A DNA stretch of 64,000 nt from Superficieibacter sp. HKU1 (GCF_029319185.1 NZ_CP119754.1:1674001-1738000), one strand, 5' to 3'; positions 39,769-52,011 are shown, numbered from the stretch's first letter. The notes: generated by a model not told the origin, from the letters alone. Translations and numbers: made by a program.

Positions 39769-40485
39769 ATGGCAGCGAAGTATGTGTTGATCGCGCGGGA
39801 AATCAGGCAGCGTATTCTGAGTAAGCAGTATCCCGCCAGCGAGCCGTTGCCCGATCAGTTTGCGCTGGCGGCCGAGTTCAGTACCAGCCGGATGACCATC
39901 CAGCAGGCGATGCGCCAGTTGATCATTGAGGGGCTGGTCTATACCCGCCAGGGGCAGGGTACGTTTATCCGCAAGAATTTCCATCAGTTTTCCCAATGGG
40001 ATCTGGCCGGGAGCGACTATTTCGGCGCGACGCAAACCTGGAAGGATAAAGGCACGGTCAGCAGCGAAGTTGTTCGCTTTGAACTGCGTTTTCCCGACGA
40101 GAATGAGCAAACCTCGTTGCTCATTGGCGCCGATGCGCCGGTATATGACTTTATCCGCCTGCGCCTGCTCAATGGGGAACCCATGTCGCTGGATGCCACC
40201 ATTATGCCGGTGAGCCTGGTGCCGGGGCTGAATAAATCCCATCTGGAAAGTTCGGTTTTTCGCTACATTCAGCACACGCTGGGGCTGAAAATCATGGGAT
40301 CGTATCGGGTGGTGCGGGCGTTAAAGCCGAATGCGCTTGATATGCAGTATCTGAACTGTCAGGAGACGGATCCGGTGATGGAAGTTGAGCAGGTGATTTA
40401 TCTGGAGGATGGTACGCCGCTGGAGTACGCCCACTGCCACTATCGCTACGATCACAGCGGGATTGTGATTGTGAACAATGGTTAA
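39769..40485 (+). CDS. GntR-family regulator with UTRA domain (beta-glucoside operon)
   Basis: A 238-residue regulator with N-terminal GntR winged helix (about 1-68: YVLIAREIRQRIL, ALAAEFSTSRMTIQQAMRQLI, RQGQGTFIRKN) and UTRA effector domain (about 85-235). It is the third gene of the operon, 16 bases after the EIIC stop. The ATG at 39769 is preferred (AAGGAA five bases before); a GTG three bases upstream is possible. It probably represses the operon through the 18-bp palindrome and is induced by the phosphorylated sugar. It belongs to the same family as the alpha-glucoside regulator at 10050 but is clearly different in sequence. Confidence 0.87.
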   Translation: MAAKYVLIAREIRQRILSKQYPASEPLPDQFALAAEFSTSRMTIQQAMRQLIIEGLVYTRQGQGTFIRKNFHQFSQWDLAGSDYFGATQTWKDKGTVSSEVVRFELRFPDENEQTSLLIGADAPVYDFIRLRLLNGEPMSLDATIMPVSLVPGLNKSHLESSVFRYIQHTLGLKIMGSYRVVRALKPNALDMQYLNCQETDPVMEVEQVIYLEDGTPLEYAHCHYRYDHSGIVIVNNG

Positions 40486-40490
40486 AAATT

Positions 40491-40516
40491 TGCCCGGCGC
40501 GCGATGCGGCCGGGCA
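40491..40516. terminator. Bidirectional terminator between the GntR gene and ldtB
   Basis: Stem TGCCCGGC / GCCGGGCA around a 10-base loop. On the minus strand it is followed by AAATTTTT, so it suits ldtB; on the plus strand TTTC follows. Confidence 0.75.
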
Positions 40517-40524
40517 TTTCGAGC

Positions 40525-41445
40525 TTAGTTCAGACGAACCGGCATACCGGAACGGTTCTGGATCGCCTGATCCAGTACGGTCTGATCGACATCGGCCTGG
40601 TCGGTGACTTTTTTCACTGCTTTAGTCAGCGTGACCGGGACTTCTTCGTCACCACTAAATTGCGCTTCCGTCGTGGAAAGCGGGTTATGAACCTCGACAT
40701 AGCGGCTGCCATCCGGCTCGGTGGTAGATTTCACCGGCTCATCAATAAACTGTACGCGCGTCCCTACCGGCACGTTCTGGAACAGGAATTTGATGTCGTC
40801 GTTACGCAGACGCACGCAGCCGTGGCTCACGCGCAGGCCAACGCCGAAGTTAGCATTGGTGCCGTGAATGGCGTACAGACGGCCAATATACAGGGCATAC
40901 AGGCCCATCGGGTTATCCGGACCTGCCGGAACAACTGCCGGAAGTGGCTGGCCCGCTGCGGCGTATTCAGCATGCATTTTTGCCGTTGGCGTCCAGGTCG
41001 GACCCGCTTTCTTACGCTCAACCTTGGTGGTCCAGGCAATCGGCGTATCTTTACCTAACTGACCGATACCGATAGGCAGCACGATCACGGTGTTGGTGCC
41101 TTTCGGGTAGTAGTACAGACGCATTTCGGCGCTGTTGATAACAATCCCTTCATGCACGGTATCCGGCAGGATCAGCTGTTGAGGGATATTCAGCACGGTG
41201 CCGCCCTTCGGCAGATAGGTATCCACGCCCGGGTTAGCCTCCAGCATATTGGACAGGCCCATTTGATACTCGGCCGCGAAGTACTCCAGCGGCTGCTTGT
41301 TATCATCCGGGATCTGAATCACCTGGTTTTCACCGATCAGACGGCTGCCATCGGTTGGCAGAGGATACGTAACGGCGGAAGCCGTTTTGCAAAAGCCCAC
41401 GACAGCCAGCGCCGCCGCAAAAAGGGTCGTTAGTTTCATATTCAT
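40525..41445 (-). CDS. ldtB: L,D-transpeptidase LdtB
   Basis: Periplasmic enzyme (formerly YbiS) of 306 residues, as in E. coli, that attaches Braun lipoprotein to peptidoglycan. Signal peptide about 1-24 ([24 protein letters not shown]), a LysM-like domain (about 45-90) and the YkuD catalytic domain with [20 protein letters not shown], which contains the catalytic His and Cys (SHGCVR). The start at 41445 matches E. coli. Convergent with the beta-glucoside operon. Confidence 0.95.
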   Translation of the reverse strand: MNMKLTTLFAAALAVVGFCKTASAVTYPLPTDGSRLIGENQVIQIPDDNKQPLEYFAAEYQMGLSNMLEANPGVDTYLPKGGTVLNIPQQLILPDTVHEGIVINSAEMRLYYYPKGTNTVIVLPIGIGQLGKDTPIAWTTKVERKKAGPTWTPTAKMHAEYAAAGQPLPAVVPAGPDNPMGLYALYIGRLYAIHGTNANFGVGLRVSHGCVRLRNDDIKFLFQNVPVGTRVQFIDEPVKSTTEPDGSRYVEVHNPLSTTEAQFSGDEEVPVTLTKAVKKVTDQADVDQTVLDQAIQNRSGMPVRLN

Positions 41446-41731
41446 GTTATGCAAGATACCAGTGCCACAGGCTGTTGATGTAAAGTCCACTATCATTTGG
41501 AGCGCATTATAGGTGCATTCCGGTTTAGTGGGAAATAGATGTGTGCAAAATCACACTTTTTTCCGCTGACTACATTTTAGACGTAATTGCAGGGGACTGA
41601 TTTTAATTCAGAATGTTGGCATAAACCCGGATTCTAACGTAACACTAACGGCGGGCGCATTTCAGCAGGTGAAAAACCTGCGCTAAAGTGGCATAATTAG
41701 CGGTTTGTCACACTTTTTTCAGGAAATACCC

Positions 41732-43324
41732 GTGTTAGTTTCCAGCAACGTCACCATGCAGTTCGGCAGTAAGCCGCTTTTTGAAAATATTTCCGTCAAA
41801 TTCGGCGGCGGCAACCGTTACGGCCTGATTGGCGCGAACGGTAGCGGTAAATCCACCTTTATGAAAATCCTCGGCGGCGACTTAGAGCCGACGCTGGGTA
41901 ACGTGTCTCTCGATCCGAACGAGCGCATTGGTAAGCTGCGTCAGGATCAGTTCGCCTTTGAAGAGTATTCCGTGCTTGATACGGTCATCATGGGCCACGG
42001 CGAACTGTGGGAAGTGAAGCAGGAGCGCGATCGTATCTACAGCCTCGCAGAGATGAGCGAAGAAGACGGCTATAAAGTGGCCGATCTCGAAGTGCTGTAT
42101 GGCGAGATGGACGGTTATTCTGCTGAGTCGCGCGCCGGTGAGCTGCTGCTCGGCGTGGGTATTCCGGTAGAACAGCACTACGGCCCGATGAGCGAAATCG
42201 CTCCCGGCTGGAAGCTGCGCGTGCTGCTGGCGCAGGCGCTGTTCTCCAACCCCGATATCCTGCTGCTTGATGAACCGACCAACAACCTGGACATCGATAC
42301 TATTCGCTGGCTGGAGCAGGTGCTTAACGAACGCAACAGCACCATGATTATCATCTCGCACGACCGTCACTTCCTTAATATGGTCTGCACCCATATGGCA
42401 GATCTGGATTACGGTGAGCTGCGCGTGTATCCGGGCAACTACGACGAATACATGACGGCGGCAACCCAGGCGCGCGAACGTCTGCTGGCGGACAACGCCA
42501 AGAAAAAAGCGCAGATTGCCGACCTGCAATCCTTCGTCAGCCGCTTTAGTGCTAACGCCTCCAAGTCTCGTCAGGCCACCTCGCGTGCCCGTCAGATTGA
42601 TAAAATTAAACTTGATGAAGTAAAAGCCTCCAGCCGTCAGAACCCGTTCATTCGCTTCGAGCAGGATAAAAAGCTGTTCCGTAACGCGCTTGTGGTGGAG
42701 AAGTTGACCAAAGGCTTTGATAACGGTCCGCTGTTTAAAGACGTTAATCTGCTGCTGGAAGTGGGCGAAAAACTGGCGGTCCTCGGTACCAACGGCGTGG
42801 GTAAATCCACGCTGCTGAAAACGCTGGTGGGTGAGCTGGAAGCCAACAGCGGCACGGTAAAATGGTCTGAAAACGCCCGTATTGGCTACTATGCCCAGGA
42901 TCATGCAGAGGATTTTGCCAACGATCTGACCGTATTCGAGTGGATGAGCCAGTGGAAACAGGAAGGCGATGATGAGCAGGTCGTACGTAGCTTCCTCGGT
43001 CGTCTGCTGTTCAGCCAGGACGATATCAAAAAGCCTGCTAAAGTGCTTTCTGGTGGAGAGAAGGGGCGTATGCTGTTCGGCAAGCTGATGATGCAGAAGC
43101 CGAATATCCTGGTGATGGATGAACCGACCAACCACCTGGACATGGAATCGATCGAATCGCTGAACATGGCGCTGGAAATGTACGAGGGCACCCTGATTTT
43201 CGTTTCTCATGACCGTGAGTTCGTCAGCTCGCTGGCGACCCGCGTACTGGAAATCACCCCGCAGCGCGTGGTGGACTTCAGCGGCAACTACGAAGATTAC
43301 CTGCGCAGCCAGGGTATTGAGTAA
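41732..43324 (+). CDS. ybiT: ABC-F family ATPase YbiT
   Basis: ABC-F protein of 530 residues that acts on the ribosome rather than in transport. Two ABC domains: Walker [10 protein letters not shown] and GTNGVGKST, signatures ([20 protein letters not shown]), Walker [12 protein letters not shown] and [11 protein letters not shown]. Between them lies the ABC-F linker with basic residues ([25 protein letters not shown]). The start is GTG at 41732 with AGGA seven bases before, giving the E. coli length; the upstream extension MSHFFQEIP has no homology support. Confidence 0.94.
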   Translation: MLVSSNVTMQFGSKPLFENISVKFGGGNRYGLIGANGSGKSTFMKILGGDLEPTLGNVSLDPNERIGKLRQDQFAFEEYSVLDTVIMGHGELWEVKQERDRIYSLAEMSEEDGYKVADLEVLYGEMDGYSAESRAGELLLGVGIPVEQHYGPMSEIAPGWKLRVLLAQALFSNPDILLLDEPTNNLDIDTIRWLEQVLNERNSTMIIISHDRHFLNMVCTHMADLDYGELRVYPGNYDEYMTAATQARERLLADNAKKKAQIADLQSFVSRFSANASKSRQATSRARQIDKIKLDEVKASSRQNPFIRFEQDKKLFRNALVVEKLTKGFDNGPLFKDVNLLLEVGEKLAVLGTNGVGKSTLLKTLVGELEANSGTVKWSENARIGYYAQDHAEDFANDLTVFEWMSQWKQEGDDEQVVRSFLGRLLFSQDDIKKPAKVLSGGEKGRMLFGKLMMQKPNILVMDEPTNHLDMESIESLNMALEMYEGTLIFVSHDREFVSSLATRVLEITPQRVVDFSGNYEDYLRSQGIE

Positions 43325-43390
43325 GTGTCATCGCGGGCTTTCAGGCATCTGAAGGCCCGTAAAAGAGTGACAAACGTTATACCGTGGAGT

Positions 43391-43495
43391 GATGCCTGGC
43401 GGCGCTTCGCTTGCACAGGCCTGTGGTTTACAGCTAAACGGTTGATAGTGATGAGTTTGTAGGCCGGGTAAGGCGACGCCGCTACCCGGCCTACA
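43391..43495. repeat. REP/BIME elements after ybiT
   Basis: A degenerate REP (43391-43427, GCCTGGCGGCGCTTCGCTTG core) and a strong one (43458-43495) with a perfect 13-bp stem TGTAGGCCGGGTA / TACCCGGCCTACA. They lie between the convergent ybiT and ybiV. Confidence 0.8.
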
Positions 43496-43498
43496 ACG

Positions 43499-44314
43499 TC
43501 AGTCGTTAAACGGCGGTGCTTTATCCAGCACGGCCTGAATAACATTCAGTGCGCCATGATGATTGTTGTCATCGGTCGCATAGCGGGAGAGCGCCTTAAT
43601 ATTGTCCGCGGCGTTACCCATCGCGAAGGAATATTTCGCCAGTTTCAGCATTTCTGCATCGTTGCCGCTATCGCCAATGGCGACGCACTCCTGCGGGGAG
43701 ATCGCCCAGCGCTTCAACAAACGGCTAATACCGTTCGCTTTGTGCAGGCCGGGAATAATCAGGTCAATAAACCCAAAACCGCTGGTGACCGGCTTCATCA
43801 CGCCTTCAAGAGAAATATGCAGCGCGTCTACCAGCTGCGGGATCTGCTCGTCCGGCAGATTAAGCGAGAACTTGAACAGTTTATCGTTGATTTCGCTGTA
43901 ATCACTGATGCGCTTCAGGCGGTAATAGTGTTTCGACATCAGTTCAACAAAGTGTTCCGGCGCGTTATCGCTGACATAAGCACTTTCCAGGCCGCAGGCG
44001 ACAAAGTTAAGCGTGGGATCTTTAATCAGTTCGCCGATGACGATCTGCGACTCGTGCTGCGTTAACTCGCCGTGGAAGCGTTCCTGTCCGTGCTCATACA
44101 CCAGCGCGCCGTTTTCGGCGACATAGGAAATGGCGTCACGTACCTCAGGGAAAAAGGTAATAAGCTGGTAGTACTGGTTGCCGCTGGCGACCACAAATTC
44201 AATACCGCGCTGCTGAAGCTGGTCAAACTGGGCTAAAAAACGCTGGCGATCATAGGTCTTGGCGTCACTAAGAAACGATCCATCCATGTCGGTGACGATA
44301 ACTTTAACGGTCAT
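43499..44314 (-). CDS. ybiV: Sugar phosphatase YbiV (Cof-type HAD)
   Basis: HAD-superfamily phosphatase of 271 residues, as in E. coli. HAD motif I is VTDMDGSFL (Asp nucleophile), motif II ASGNQ, motif III Lys in LHKANGIS, and motif [12 protein letters not shown]. It has the C2 cap insertion typical of Cof enzymes. E. coli YbiV (Supp) hydrolyses sugar phosphates such as fructose-1-phosphate and ribose-5-phosphate. Start at 44314 matches E. coli. It is a paralogue of ybjI at the other end of the window. ybiU and ybiW-ybiY-fsaA, its E. coli neighbours, are missing. Confidence 0.93.
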   Translation of the reverse strand: MTVKVIVTDMDGSFLSDAKTYDRQRFLAQFDQLQQRGIEFVVASGNQYYQLITFFPEVRDAISYVAENGALVYEHGQERFHGELTQHESQIVIGELIKDPTLNFVACGLESAYVSDNAPEHFVELMSKHYYRLKRISDYSEINDKLFKFSLNLPDEQIPQLVDALHISLEGVMKPVTSGFGFIDLIIPGLHKANGISRLLKRWAISPQECVAIGDSGNDAEMLKLAKYSFAMGNAADNIKALSRYATDDNNHHGALNVIQAVLDKAPPFND

Positions 44315-44479
44315 AACTACGCTCCTGGCGAAAACGGCAATGCGAGGTATTTTAATGCGTAAGCGAAGCAATGCACGCATAAATTACCCGGACCTGACGA
44401 AGGCATAAATTTCTGCACAATAGAGCAAATCATGCAGTCTCGCCAGGCGCGCCCCACAACACAAGGAGGTGCCTGGCCT

Positions 44480-45232
44480 TTATTCTCCGCATACCTCACA
44501 TCCCGCCGCCCGCATCAGTTTCATTTCGCGGAACTGACAGGTCATGGCGTCATACATCACGATCTTTCCTGCGGCAGGCGCACCATAGTGGGCCAGTACT
44601 TTGATGGCTTCCATCGCCTGCATTGAACCGATCACGCCGACCAGCGGGGCCATCACGCCAGCCTCAACGCAGGTGAGGGCGTTCTCGCCAAACAGACGGC
44701 TCAGGCAGCGGTAGCAGGGTTCGCCGTCCTGCCAGGTAAAGACGCTGATCTGTCCCTCCATACGGATGGCAGCACCGGAAACCAGCGGGATTTTATGCGC
44801 AAAGCAGCCCGCGTTAAGCTGCTGGCGAATGGCGACGTTATCAGTGCAATCCATCACCACATCGTGCTCTGCAATCAACGCCAGGAGCGCGGCATCGTCG
44901 AGCAGGGCATTAACGGGCGTCAGGATGATATGCGGGTTAATACGCGCCAGCGCATCGCGGGCGGAATCAACTTTAGGCTGACCGATAGTGGCGTCGCTGT
45001 GCAGAGTTTGCCGCTGAAGATTGGACACCGAGACCGTGTCGAAATCCAGCAGCGTCAGGTGTCCGACGCCGGCACCTGCCAGATATTGCGCCGCCGCGCA
45101 GCCCAGACCGCCCAGACCAACGATCAGCACCCGCGCGGCTTTGAGGGCTTCCTGGCCCTCAAAATCAAACCCGCGCAGCACGATTTGCCGGTTATAGCGC
45201 ATCATTTCTGCATCGCTGAGTTCCTGCGTCAT
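44480..45232 (-). CDS. moeB: Molybdopterin-synthase adenylyltransferase MoeB
   Basis: E1-like enzyme of 250 residues that adenylates the C-terminal glycine of MoaD for molybdopterin synthesis. The nucleotide-binding motif is GLGGLG (39-44), followed by the ATP-contact Arg/Lys residues (NLQRQ, GQPKVDS). The zinc site uses C173, C176, C245 and C248 (CYRC and CEVC). The ATG overlaps the moeA stop (ATGA). Operon moeA-moeB. Confidence 0.96.
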   Translation of the reverse strand: MTQELSDAEMMRYNRQIVLRGFDFEGQEALKAARVLIVGLGGLGCAAAQYLAGAGVGHLTLLDFDTVSVSNLQRQTLHSDATIGQPKVDSARDALARINPHIILTPVNALLDDAALLALIAEHDVVMDCTDNVAIRQQLNAGCFAHKIPLVSGAAIRMEGQISVFTWQDGEPCYRCLSRLFGENALTCVEAGVMAPLVGVIGSMQAMEAIKVLAHYGAPAAGKIVMYDAMTCQFREMKLMRAAGCEVCGE

Positions 45233-46467
45233 GACAGACCTCCCAGCAGCGCGTTAAACGGCTCCACCTCAACCCATTCGCCAGCCTCAACGTTACCACG
45301 CTCGCGTTCCAGCACGATAAAGCAGTTGCCCTGGCTGAACGAGCTGAAAATATGCGAACCCTGATGGCCGGTGGTATGCACTTCCAGCTCGCCCTGTGCG
45401 TTCGGCTTTAACATACCGCGCTGAAAATCGAGACGTCCCGGTGATTTTTTTAGGCGGCTGGCGCTACGCACGCGCTGACGAGGCGGCAGGAGGGGGGCGT
45501 TATTGCCGCTGAGTTTTGCCAGCAGTGGCTGCACCAGTTGATAAAAGGTCAATGCCGCTGAGACCGGATTGCCCGGCAACCCACAAAACCAGCTCTCGCC
45601 CAGCTTGCCGAAGGCGAAAGGTTTACCCGGCTTAATCGCCAGCTTCCAGAAAGCAATTTCGCCCAGTTCTTCAAGAATTGTTTTGGTGTAATCCGCTTCG
45701 CCAACCGACACGCCGCCCGAACTAATCACCACGTCTGCCTGGTCGCGGGCGCGAATAAAGGTCTCGCGTAGCCGCTGCGGATCGTCGCGAATGATACCGA
45801 GGTTAATGACTTCGCAACCAAGCTGTTCCAGCATCAAATGTACCGTCAGGCGATTGGTATCATAAATCTGTCCTTCCGCCAGCGGCTGACCCGGCAGTTG
45901 GAGTTCGTCGCCGGTGGAAAACAGTGCCACCCGTACTTTGCGCACGACGTTAACTTCAGCAATACCGAGAGAAGCCAGAATCGGCAGTTCAGCGGCGGTG
46001 AGGCGGGTCCCGCGTGGCAGCACCGTGGCACCGTGGCGAATATCCTCCCCGCGACGGCGGATGTTTTGCCCTTCACGCACCGGCGCACTAAAGCGCACGC
46101 CTGCGTCAGACACCTCCGTTTCTTCCTGCATCACGACCGCATCGCAGGCCGCAGGAATCGGTGCGCCGGTCATAATGCGAATGCAGGTGCCCTCAGGCCA
46201 TTGCCCCTGAAATGGCTGTCCGGCAAAACTTTTTCCCGCAACCGGCAGCGGCTGGCCAGCGTTGAGATCCGCCCGTCGAACGGCATAACCGTCCATCGCT
46301 GAATTATCAAAGCCGGGAACGTCCAGCGGCGAAACGGTATCCTGTGCCGTCACGCGACCAAAAGCCTGAACCAGCGGAACGCTTTCCGCTTCCGTCAACG
46401 GAACGATGCGGTTGAGCATCTGCGAAAGGGCGTTGTCGAGCGGTATCAGTCCGTCGGTAAAATTCAT
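45229..46467 (-). CDS. moeA: Molybdopterin molybdenumtransferase MoeA
   Basis: Inserts molybdate into adenylated molybdopterin; 412 residues (E. coli 411). Domain landmarks: N-terminal [16 protein letters not shown], the [20 protein letters not shown] segment of domain II, the MoaB/MogA-like domain with STGDEL and [15 protein letters not shown], and [11 protein letters not shown] followed by [18 protein letters not shown] before the ATG. First gene of moeAB, divergent from iaaA. Confidence 0.96.
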   Translation of the reverse strand: MNFTDGLIPLDNALSQMLNRIVPLTEAESVPLVQAFGRVTAQDTVSPLDVPGFDNSAMDGYAVRRADLNAGQPLPVAGKSFAGQPFQGQWPEGTCIRIMTGAPIPAACDAVVMQEETEVSDAGVRFSAPVREGQNIRRRGEDIRHGATVLPRGTRLTAAELPILASLGIAEVNVVRKVRVALFSTGDELQLPGQPLAEGQIYDTNRLTVHLMLEQLGCEVINLGIIRDDPQRLRETFIRARDQADVVISSGGVSVGEADYTKTILEELGEIAFWKLAIKPGKPFAFGKLGESWFCGLPGNPVSAALTFYQLVQPLLAKLSGNNAPLLPPRQRVRSASRLKKSPGRLDFQRGMLKPNAQGELEVHTTGHQGSHIFSSFSQGNCFIVLERERGNVEAGEWVEVEPFNALLGGLS

Positions 46468-46655
46468 GGCAAACTCCTGCGGAAAAAATCGAATGCGCCA
46501 TTATGGCAGAAAACGGCTTTTAGCTGTATGCCACCATCGGCTTAACCTTTACATCACCGCCGCATCTTTCTATATTCAAAAATTGTATATAAGAGTCGCC
46601 ACGGTAATGATATCTATAGAAAAAGCCGTGACGCCGTCATGACAGGAAGGGAAAG

Positions 46656-47597
46656 ATGGGAAAAGCGGTTATTGCTATTCACGCGGGAGCAGGCGCGATA
46701 GCCCGTGCGCACATGACGCCGGAGCGTGAACAGCAGTACATTGCCGCGCTCTCTGCGGTCGTTGAAACCGGGCAGGCAATGCTGGAGGCCGGGAAGAGCG
46801 CACTGGATGCGGTAACCGAAGCGGTTAGGCTGCTGGAGGAGTGTCCTCTCTTCAACGCGGGGATTGGCGCAGTCTACACCCGCGATGCAACCCATGAGCT
46901 TGATGCCTGCGTTATGGACGGCAGCAGCCTGAAGGCAGGCGCGGTGGCAGGCGTTAGTCATTTGCGCAATCCGGTACTGGCCGCGCGGCTGGTAATGGAT
47001 CATAGCCCCCACGTGCTGCTTATTGGTGAAGGTGCCGAAAATTTTGCCTTCCGTCACGGCATGGAGCGCGTCGACAGCGCCCTTTTTTCCACGCCGGAGC
47101 GTTATGAACAGTTGCTTGCTGCGCGCGCCGACGGCGAGCTGCGGCTTGATCACCATGCTGCACCGCTGGATGAAACCAGAAAAATGGGCACCGTTGGCGC
47201 GGTGGCGCTGGATAACGCCGGAGACCTGGCGGCCGCAACATCTACCGGCGGGATGACCAATAAACTTCCTGGACGCGTGGGCGATAGCCCGATTCCGGGG
47301 GCCGGATGCTATGCCAATAACGCCAGCGTGGCGGTCTCCTGTACCGGCACGGGCGAAGTTTTTATGCGCACGCTGGCCGCTTATGATATTGCTGCATTGA
47401 TGGAATATGGGGGTCTTAGCCTGCTGGAAGCCTGCGAACGTGTGGTGATGGAAAAACTGCCGGCGCTCGGTGGCAGCGGTGGGCTGATTGCTATTGATCG
47501 GGAAGGTAATGTGGTCCTGCCGTTTAATAGTGAGGGCATGTATCGTGCCTGGGGCTATGCAGGCGATACGCCAACAATTGGAATTTACCGCGAATAA
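46656..47597 (+). CDS. iaaA: Isoaspartyl peptidase / L-asparaginase IaaA
   Basis: N-terminal nucleophile hydrolase of 313 residues (E. coli 321) that self-cleaves before Thr179 (GTVGAVALD), the same residue number as in E. coli. The large subunit carries IHAGAGAI and the small one [23 protein letters not shown], the substrate-binding region. It hydrolyses isoaspartyl dipeptides and asparagine. It heads iaaA-gsiABCD, which suggests joint use of peptides and glutathione. Confidence 0.95.
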   Translation: MGKAVIAIHAGAGAIARAHMTPEREQQYIAALSAVVETGQAMLEAGKSALDAVTEAVRLLEECPLFNAGIGAVYTRDATHELDACVMDGSSLKAGAVAGVSHLRNPVLAARLVMDHSPHVLLIGEGAENFAFRHGMERVDSALFSTPERYEQLLAARADGELRLDHHAAPLDETRKMGTVGAVALDNAGDLAAATSTGGMTNKLPGRVGDSPIPGAGCYANNASVAVSCTGTGEVFMRTLAAYDIAALMEYGGLSLLEACERVVMEKLPALGGSGGLIAIDREGNVVLPFNSEGMYRAWGYAGDTPTIGIYRE

Positions 47598-47607
47598 GGA
47601 GACGCTG

Positions 47608-49452
47608 TTGCCGGAAGGTCAACCATTCGCTGCCAGCGACGTGCTGGCGGTTAACAATCTGAACATCTCCTTTGCCCAGGAGCAGGGAAGTGTCTCTGCC
47701 GTGCGCAATCTGTCGTTCACCCTGCAGCGCGGAGAGACGCTGGCGATCGTCGGCGAGTCAGGCTCGGGGAAATCGGTCACTGCGCTGGCGCTGATGCGCC
47801 TGATTGAACAGGCCGGGGCGACCGTTTCCTGCGATCGGTTTTTACTGCGCCGCCGCAACGGCCTGACGATTGAACCTGATAAGCTCTTGTCATCGCAGAT
47901 GCGCCGGGTGCGCGGTGCGGATATCGCCATGATTTTTCAGGAGCCGATGACCTCGCTGAATCCGGTATTTACCGTCGGCGAGCAAATTGCCGAGTCGATT
48001 CGTTTACATCAGGGGCTCGGGCACCATCAGGCGCTGGCCGAAGCCAAAAAAATGCTTGAACAGGTACGCATTCCGGAATCGCAGTCGGTGCTGAACAGCT
48101 ATCCCCATCAGCTTTCCGGCGGTATGCGTCAGCGGGTCATGATTGCGATGGCCCTGTCATGCCGTCCGGCGGTGCTGATTGCCGATGAGCCGACCACCGC
48201 GCTGGACGTCACTATTCAGGCGCAAATTTTACGCCTGATCGACGTTTTACAGCAGGATATGGCGATGGGGGTAATTTTTATCACCCACGACATGGGCGTG
48301 GTTGCCGATATCGCCGACCGTGTTCTGGTGATGTACCAGGGGGAAGCGGTGGAGACAGGCAGCGTGGAGCAGATCTTCAACGCGCCGCAACATCCTTACA
48401 CCCGCGCGCTGCTGGCTGCCGTACCGCGCCTGGGCGCGATGCGCGGCAGCGATTTGCCGCGTCGCTTCTCGCTTTCTGGCGATGAGCAGGAAGACGAAGG
48501 CGGACAGGACACCGTGGTTCCCGGCAAGCCCGTTCTTGAGGTTCGCGATCTGGTTACCCGTTTTCCGCTGCGTAGCGGGATCCTGAACCGCGTCACACGC
48601 GAAGTTCACGCGGTAGAAAAGGTCAGCTTTGATTTATGGCCGGGTGAAACGCTGTCGCTGGTCGGGGAATCCGGCAGTGGTAAATCGACTACCGGACGCG
48701 CCTTATTGCGGCTGGTCGAATCGCAAAGCGGCACCATTACTTTCAACGGTGAGCGCATCGACACGTTGCCCACCAGCAGGTTACAGCCGCTACGCCGCGA
48801 TATTCAGTTTATTTTTCAGGATCCGTACGCCTCGCTGGATCCCCGGCAGACGGTGGGTTATTCGATTATGGAGCCGCTGCGGGTCCATCGACTGCTGGAG
48901 GGGGAAGGTGCCCAGCGGCGGGTGGCGTGGCTGCTGGAGCGCGTCGGGCTGAAGCCGGAGCACGCCTGGCGCTACCCGCATGAGTTTTCCGGCGGTCAGC
49001 GCCAGCGCATTTGTATCGCTCGTGCGCTGGCGCTGAACCCAAAAGTGGTGATCGCCGATGAATCGGTGTCCGCGCTGGACGTATCTATCCGTGCGCAGAT
49101 CATTAACCTGCTTCTCGATCTCCAGCGCGAGATGGGGATCGCCTTTTTGTTTATCTCACATGATATGGCGGTGGTGGAGCGTATCAGCCACCGTGTCGCG
49201 GTGATGTACCGGGGGCAAATAGTGGAAATTGGCCCGCGCCGGGCGCTGTTCGAAAATCCACAGCATCCGTATACCCGCAAATTGATGGCGGCCGTTCCGG
49301 TGGCCGATCCTGCGCATCGTCGCCCGCAGCGCGTGCTGCTGTCCGATGATATTCCGGGAAATATTTACAAGCGAGGAGAAGAGGTGACTATTGCACCGCT
49401 GCAGCAGGTTGCGCCGGGGCATTACGTTGCGCGTTCTGGTTCGCAATTATAA
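47608..49452 (+). CDS. gsiA: Glutathione ABC importer ATPase GsiA
   Basis: Double-ABC ATPase of 614 residues (E. coli 623). Domain 1: Walker [10 protein letters not shown], signature LSGGMRQR, Walker [12 protein letters not shown]. Domain 2: [28 protein letters not shown] (Ser for the usual Pro/Ala after Glu). Both have the oligopeptide-binding C-terminal motif [17 protein letters not shown] place the start at TTG 47608: a strong AAGGAG lies six bases before, it begins after the iaaA stop, and the N-terminus then aligns with E. coli. An ATG at 47557 inside iaaA would be the alternative. Confidence 0.93.
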   Translation: MPEGQPFAASDVLAVNNLNISFAQEQGSVSAVRNLSFTLQRGETLAIVGESGSGKSVTALALMRLIEQAGATVSCDRFLLRRRNGLTIEPDKLLSSQMRRVRGADIAMIFQEPMTSLNPVFTVGEQIAESIRLHQGLGHHQALAEAKKMLEQVRIPESQSVLNSYPHQLSGGMRQRVMIAMALSCRPAVLIADEPTTALDVTIQAQILRLIDVLQQDMAMGVIFITHDMGVVADIADRVLVMYQGEAVETGSVEQIFNAPQHPYTRALLAAVPRLGAMRGSDLPRRFSLSGDEQEDEGGQDTVVPGKPVLEVRDLVTRFPLRSGILNRVTREVHAVEKVSFDLWPGETLSLVGESGSGKSTTGRALLRLVESQSGTITFNGERIDTLPTSRLQPLRRDIQFIFQDPYASLDPRQTVGYSIMEPLRVHRLLEGEGAQRRVAWLLERVGLKPEHAWRYPHEFSGGQRQRICIARALALNPKVVIADESVSALDVSIRAQIINLLLDLQREMGIAFLFISHDMAVVERISHRVAVMYRGQIVEIGPRRALFENPQHPYTRKLMAAVPVADPAHRRPQRVLLSDDIPGNIYKRGEEVTIAPLQQVAPGHYVARSGSQL

Positions 49453-49482
49453 ATAATAAGGCAGGGGCCTCAGGAGAATAAC

Positions 49483-51024
49483 ATGACACAACGCATGACA
49501 GATAAATGGCTTATTGCCGCCGGGATCGCTTCCGCGCTGGCGGCAGCACCGGCATTCGCAGCAAAAGACGTCGTCGTGGCGGTAGGGTCGAACTTCACTA
49601 CCCTCGACCCGTATGATGCGAATGACACATTGTCGCAGGCCGTGGCAAAATCGTTTTATCAGGGATTGTTTGGCCTTGATAAAGACATGAAGCTGCAAAA
49701 CGTGCTGGCGGAAAGCTATACCGTTTCCGATGATAACCTTTCGTACACCGTTAAATTACGCCAGGGCGTGAAGTTCCAGGACGGCACGCCGTTTGACGCG
49801 GCGGCGGTCAAGGCAAACCTCGATCGGGCCAGCAATCCTGAAAACCATCTCAAGCGTTTTAATCTGTATAAAAACATTGATAAAACCGAAGTGGTCGATC
49901 CTTCCACGGTAAAAATCACCCTTAAACAGCCGTTCTCCGCGTTCATTAACGTGCTCGCGCATCCGGCCACAGCGATGATCTCCCCGGCAGCGCTGCAAAA
50001 ATACGGTAAAGAGATCGGCTTCCATCCGGTCGGCACCGGGCCATATGCGCTGGAGACCTGGAATCAGACCGATTTCGTGAAGGTGAAGAAAAATCCGGGC
50101 TACTGGCAAAAAGGGCTACCGAAGCTGGACACTATCACCTGGCGTCCGGTGGTTGATAACAATACCCGCGCCGCCATGTTGCAGACCGGCGAAGCGCAGT
50201 TTGCCTTCCCGATCCCTTACGAGCAGGCCCCGCTGCTGGAGAAAAACAGCAAGCTGGAACTGGTTGCCAGCCCGTCGATTATGCAGCGTTACATCAGTAT
50301 GAACGTAACGCAAAAACCGTTCGATAACCCGAAAGTGCGCGAAGCCATCAACTATGCGATTAACCGTCAGGCGCTGGTGAAAGTGGCCTTCGCCGGTTAT
50401 GCCACGCCAGCGACGGGCGTGGTGCCACCGGCTATCGCCAATGCCCGGAGTTATCAACCGTGGCCTTACGATCCGGCGAAAGCACGTGAGCTGCTGAAAG
50501 AGGCGGGTTATCCCAACGGTTTCAGCACGACGCTGTGGTCGTCGCACAACCACAGCACTGCGCAAAAAGTCCTGCAATTTACCCAGCAGCAGCTGGCTCA
50601 GGTTGGCATTAAGGCGCAGGTGACGGCGATGGATGCCGGCCAGCGGGCGGCGGAAGTGGAAGGAAAAGGGCAGAAAGAGAGCGGTGTGCGCATGTTCTAC
50701 ACCGGCTGGTCGGCCTCGACCGGCGAAGCGGACTGGGCGCTGTCGCCGCTGTTCGCGACCCAGAACTGGCCGCCAGCGCTGTTTAACACCGCGTTCTACA
50801 GCAATAAGCAGGTGGATAGCGATTTGGCCGATGCGCTGAAAACCAACTCGGCTGAAGAGAAGACCCGGCTGTATAAAGACGCGCAGGATACTATCTGGAA
50901 AGAGTCGCCGTGGGTGCCGCTGGTGGTGGAAAAACTGGTCTCTGCCCACAGCAAAACGCTGACTGGCTTTTACATCATGCCGGATACCGGCTTCAGCTTC
51001 GACAATGCGGATCTTAAGCAGTGA
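49483..51024 (+). CDS. gsiB: Glutathione-binding periplasmic protein GsiB
   Basis: Family 5 solute-binding protein of 513 residues (E. coli 512). The signal peptide is about 1-27 ([26 protein letters not shown]). The mature part begins [21 protein letters not shown], and the family motif region [12 protein letters not shown] is present. It binds reduced glutathione and delivers it to GsiCD. SD AGGAGA. Thirty bases after gsiA in one operon. Confidence 0.95.
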   Translation: MTQRMTDKWLIAAGIASALAAAPAFAAKDVVVAVGSNFTTLDPYDANDTLSQAVAKSFYQGLFGLDKDMKLQNVLAESYTVSDDNLSYTVKLRQGVKFQDGTPFDAAAVKANLDRASNPENHLKRFNLYKNIDKTEVVDPSTVKITLKQPFSAFINVLAHPATAMISPAALQKYGKEIGFHPVGTGPYALETWNQTDFVKVKKNPGYWQKGLPKLDTITWRPVVDNNTRAAMLQTGEAQFAFPIPYEQAPLLEKNSKLELVASPSIMQRYISMNVTQKPFDNPKVREAINYAINRQALVKVAFAGYATPATGVVPPAIANARSYQPWPYDPAKARELLKEAGYPNGFSTTLWSSHNHSTAQKVLQFTQQQLAQVGIKAQVTAMDAGQRAAEVEGKGQKESGVRMFYTGWSASTGEADWALSPLFATQNWPPALFNTAFYSNKQVDSDLADALKTNSAEEKTRLYKDAQDTIWKESPWVPLVVEKLVSAHSKTLTGFYIMPDTGFSFDNADLKQ

Positions 51025-51090
51025 GGCTGGCCGCTTATTGCTCCCAGGGACGGGGGCTGACATTGGCCGGTAGGGGGGCGGCGTGAAATA

Positions 51091-52011
51091 ATGCTTAACT
51101 ATTTCATCAAACGCCTGCTGGGATTGATCCCAACGCTGCTGATTGTTGCAGTGCTGGTGTTTTTATTCGTCCATCTGCTGCCCGGCGATCCGGCGCGGCT
51201 GATTGCCGGACCGGAAGCAGACGCCCAGGTGATCGGTATGGTGCGTCAGCAACTGGGGCTGGACCAGCCGTTACATGTTCAGTTCTGGCACTACATTACC
51301 AACGCCCTTCAGGGTGACTTCGGGCAGTCGATGGTCTCCCGTCGCCCGGTCTCGCAGGAAATTGCCAGCCGCTTTATGCCAACGCTGTGGCTGACGCTGG
51401 CAAGTATGGCCTGGGCTGTGCTGTTTGGTCTCGCGGCAGGGATTGTCGCGGCCGTGTGGCGTAACCGCTGGCCGGATCGTATTGGTATGACGCTGGCCGT
51501 TACCGGCATCTCCTTTCCGGCGTTTGCGCTGGGGATGCTGCTGATGCAGGTGTTCTCGGTTGAACTCGGCTGGCTGCCCACCGTCGGCGCGGATAGCTGG
51601 CGACATTATATTCTGCCTTCGCTGACCCTGGGCGCGGCGGTGGCGGCGGTAATGGCCCGCTTTACCCGCGCCTCGTTTGTCGATGTGCTTAACGAAGACT
51701 ACATGCGCACCGCCAGAGCGAAAGGGGTCAGTGAAACCTGGGTGGTGCTTAAACACGGCCTGCGTAATGCGATGATCCCGGTAGTGACGATGATGGGCCT
51801 GCAATTCGGCTTTTTGCTTGGCGGCTCTATCGTGGTGGAAAAAGTCTTCAACTGGCCGGGGCTGGGACGTCTGCTGATTGACTCCGTGGAGATGCGCGAC
51901 TACCCGGTGATCCAGGCGGAAGTATTACTGTTTTCTCTGGAATTTATTCTTATCAATTTAATGGTGGATCTGCTTTATGCCGCGATTAATCCCGCTATCA
52001 GGTACAAATAA
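51091..52011 (+). CDS. gsiC: Glutathione ABC importer permease GsiC
   Basis: Oligopeptide-type permease (DppB/OppB) of 306 residues, with six helices, LLPGDPARL near the N-terminus and the EAA loop [28 protein letters not shown] (about residues 201-228). Partner of GsiD. The stop TAA is immediately followed by the gsiD start. Confidence 0.95.
   Translation: MLNYFIKRLLGLIPTLLIVAVLVFLFVHLLPGDPARLIAGPEADAQVIGMVRQQLGLDQPLHVQFWHYITNALQGDFGQSMVSRRPVSQEIASRFMPTLWLTLASMAWAVLFGLAAGIVAAVWRNRWPDRIGMTLAVTGISFPAFALGMLLMQVFSVELGWLPTVGADSWRHYILPSLTLGAAVAAVMARFTRASFVDVLNEDYMRTARAKGVSETWVVLKHGLRNAMIPVVTMMGLQFGFLLGGSIVVEKVFNWPGLGRLLIDSVEMRDYPVIQAEVLLFSLEFILINLMVDLLYAAINPAIRYK

Noticed and set aside
41882..43210. 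Open frame of 442 codons on the minus strand inside ybiT
   Set aside because: Antisense to both conserved ABC domains of YbiT; length comes from codon bias of the real gene.
44315..44479. Possible remnants of ybiW, ybiY or fsaA between ybiV and moeB
   Set aside because: The 165 bases contain no frame resembling these genes; they appear cleanly absent.
50116..51063. Open frame of 315 codons antisense to gsiB
   Set aside because: Basic, low-complexity translation, no SD, and GsiB is full length and convincing.
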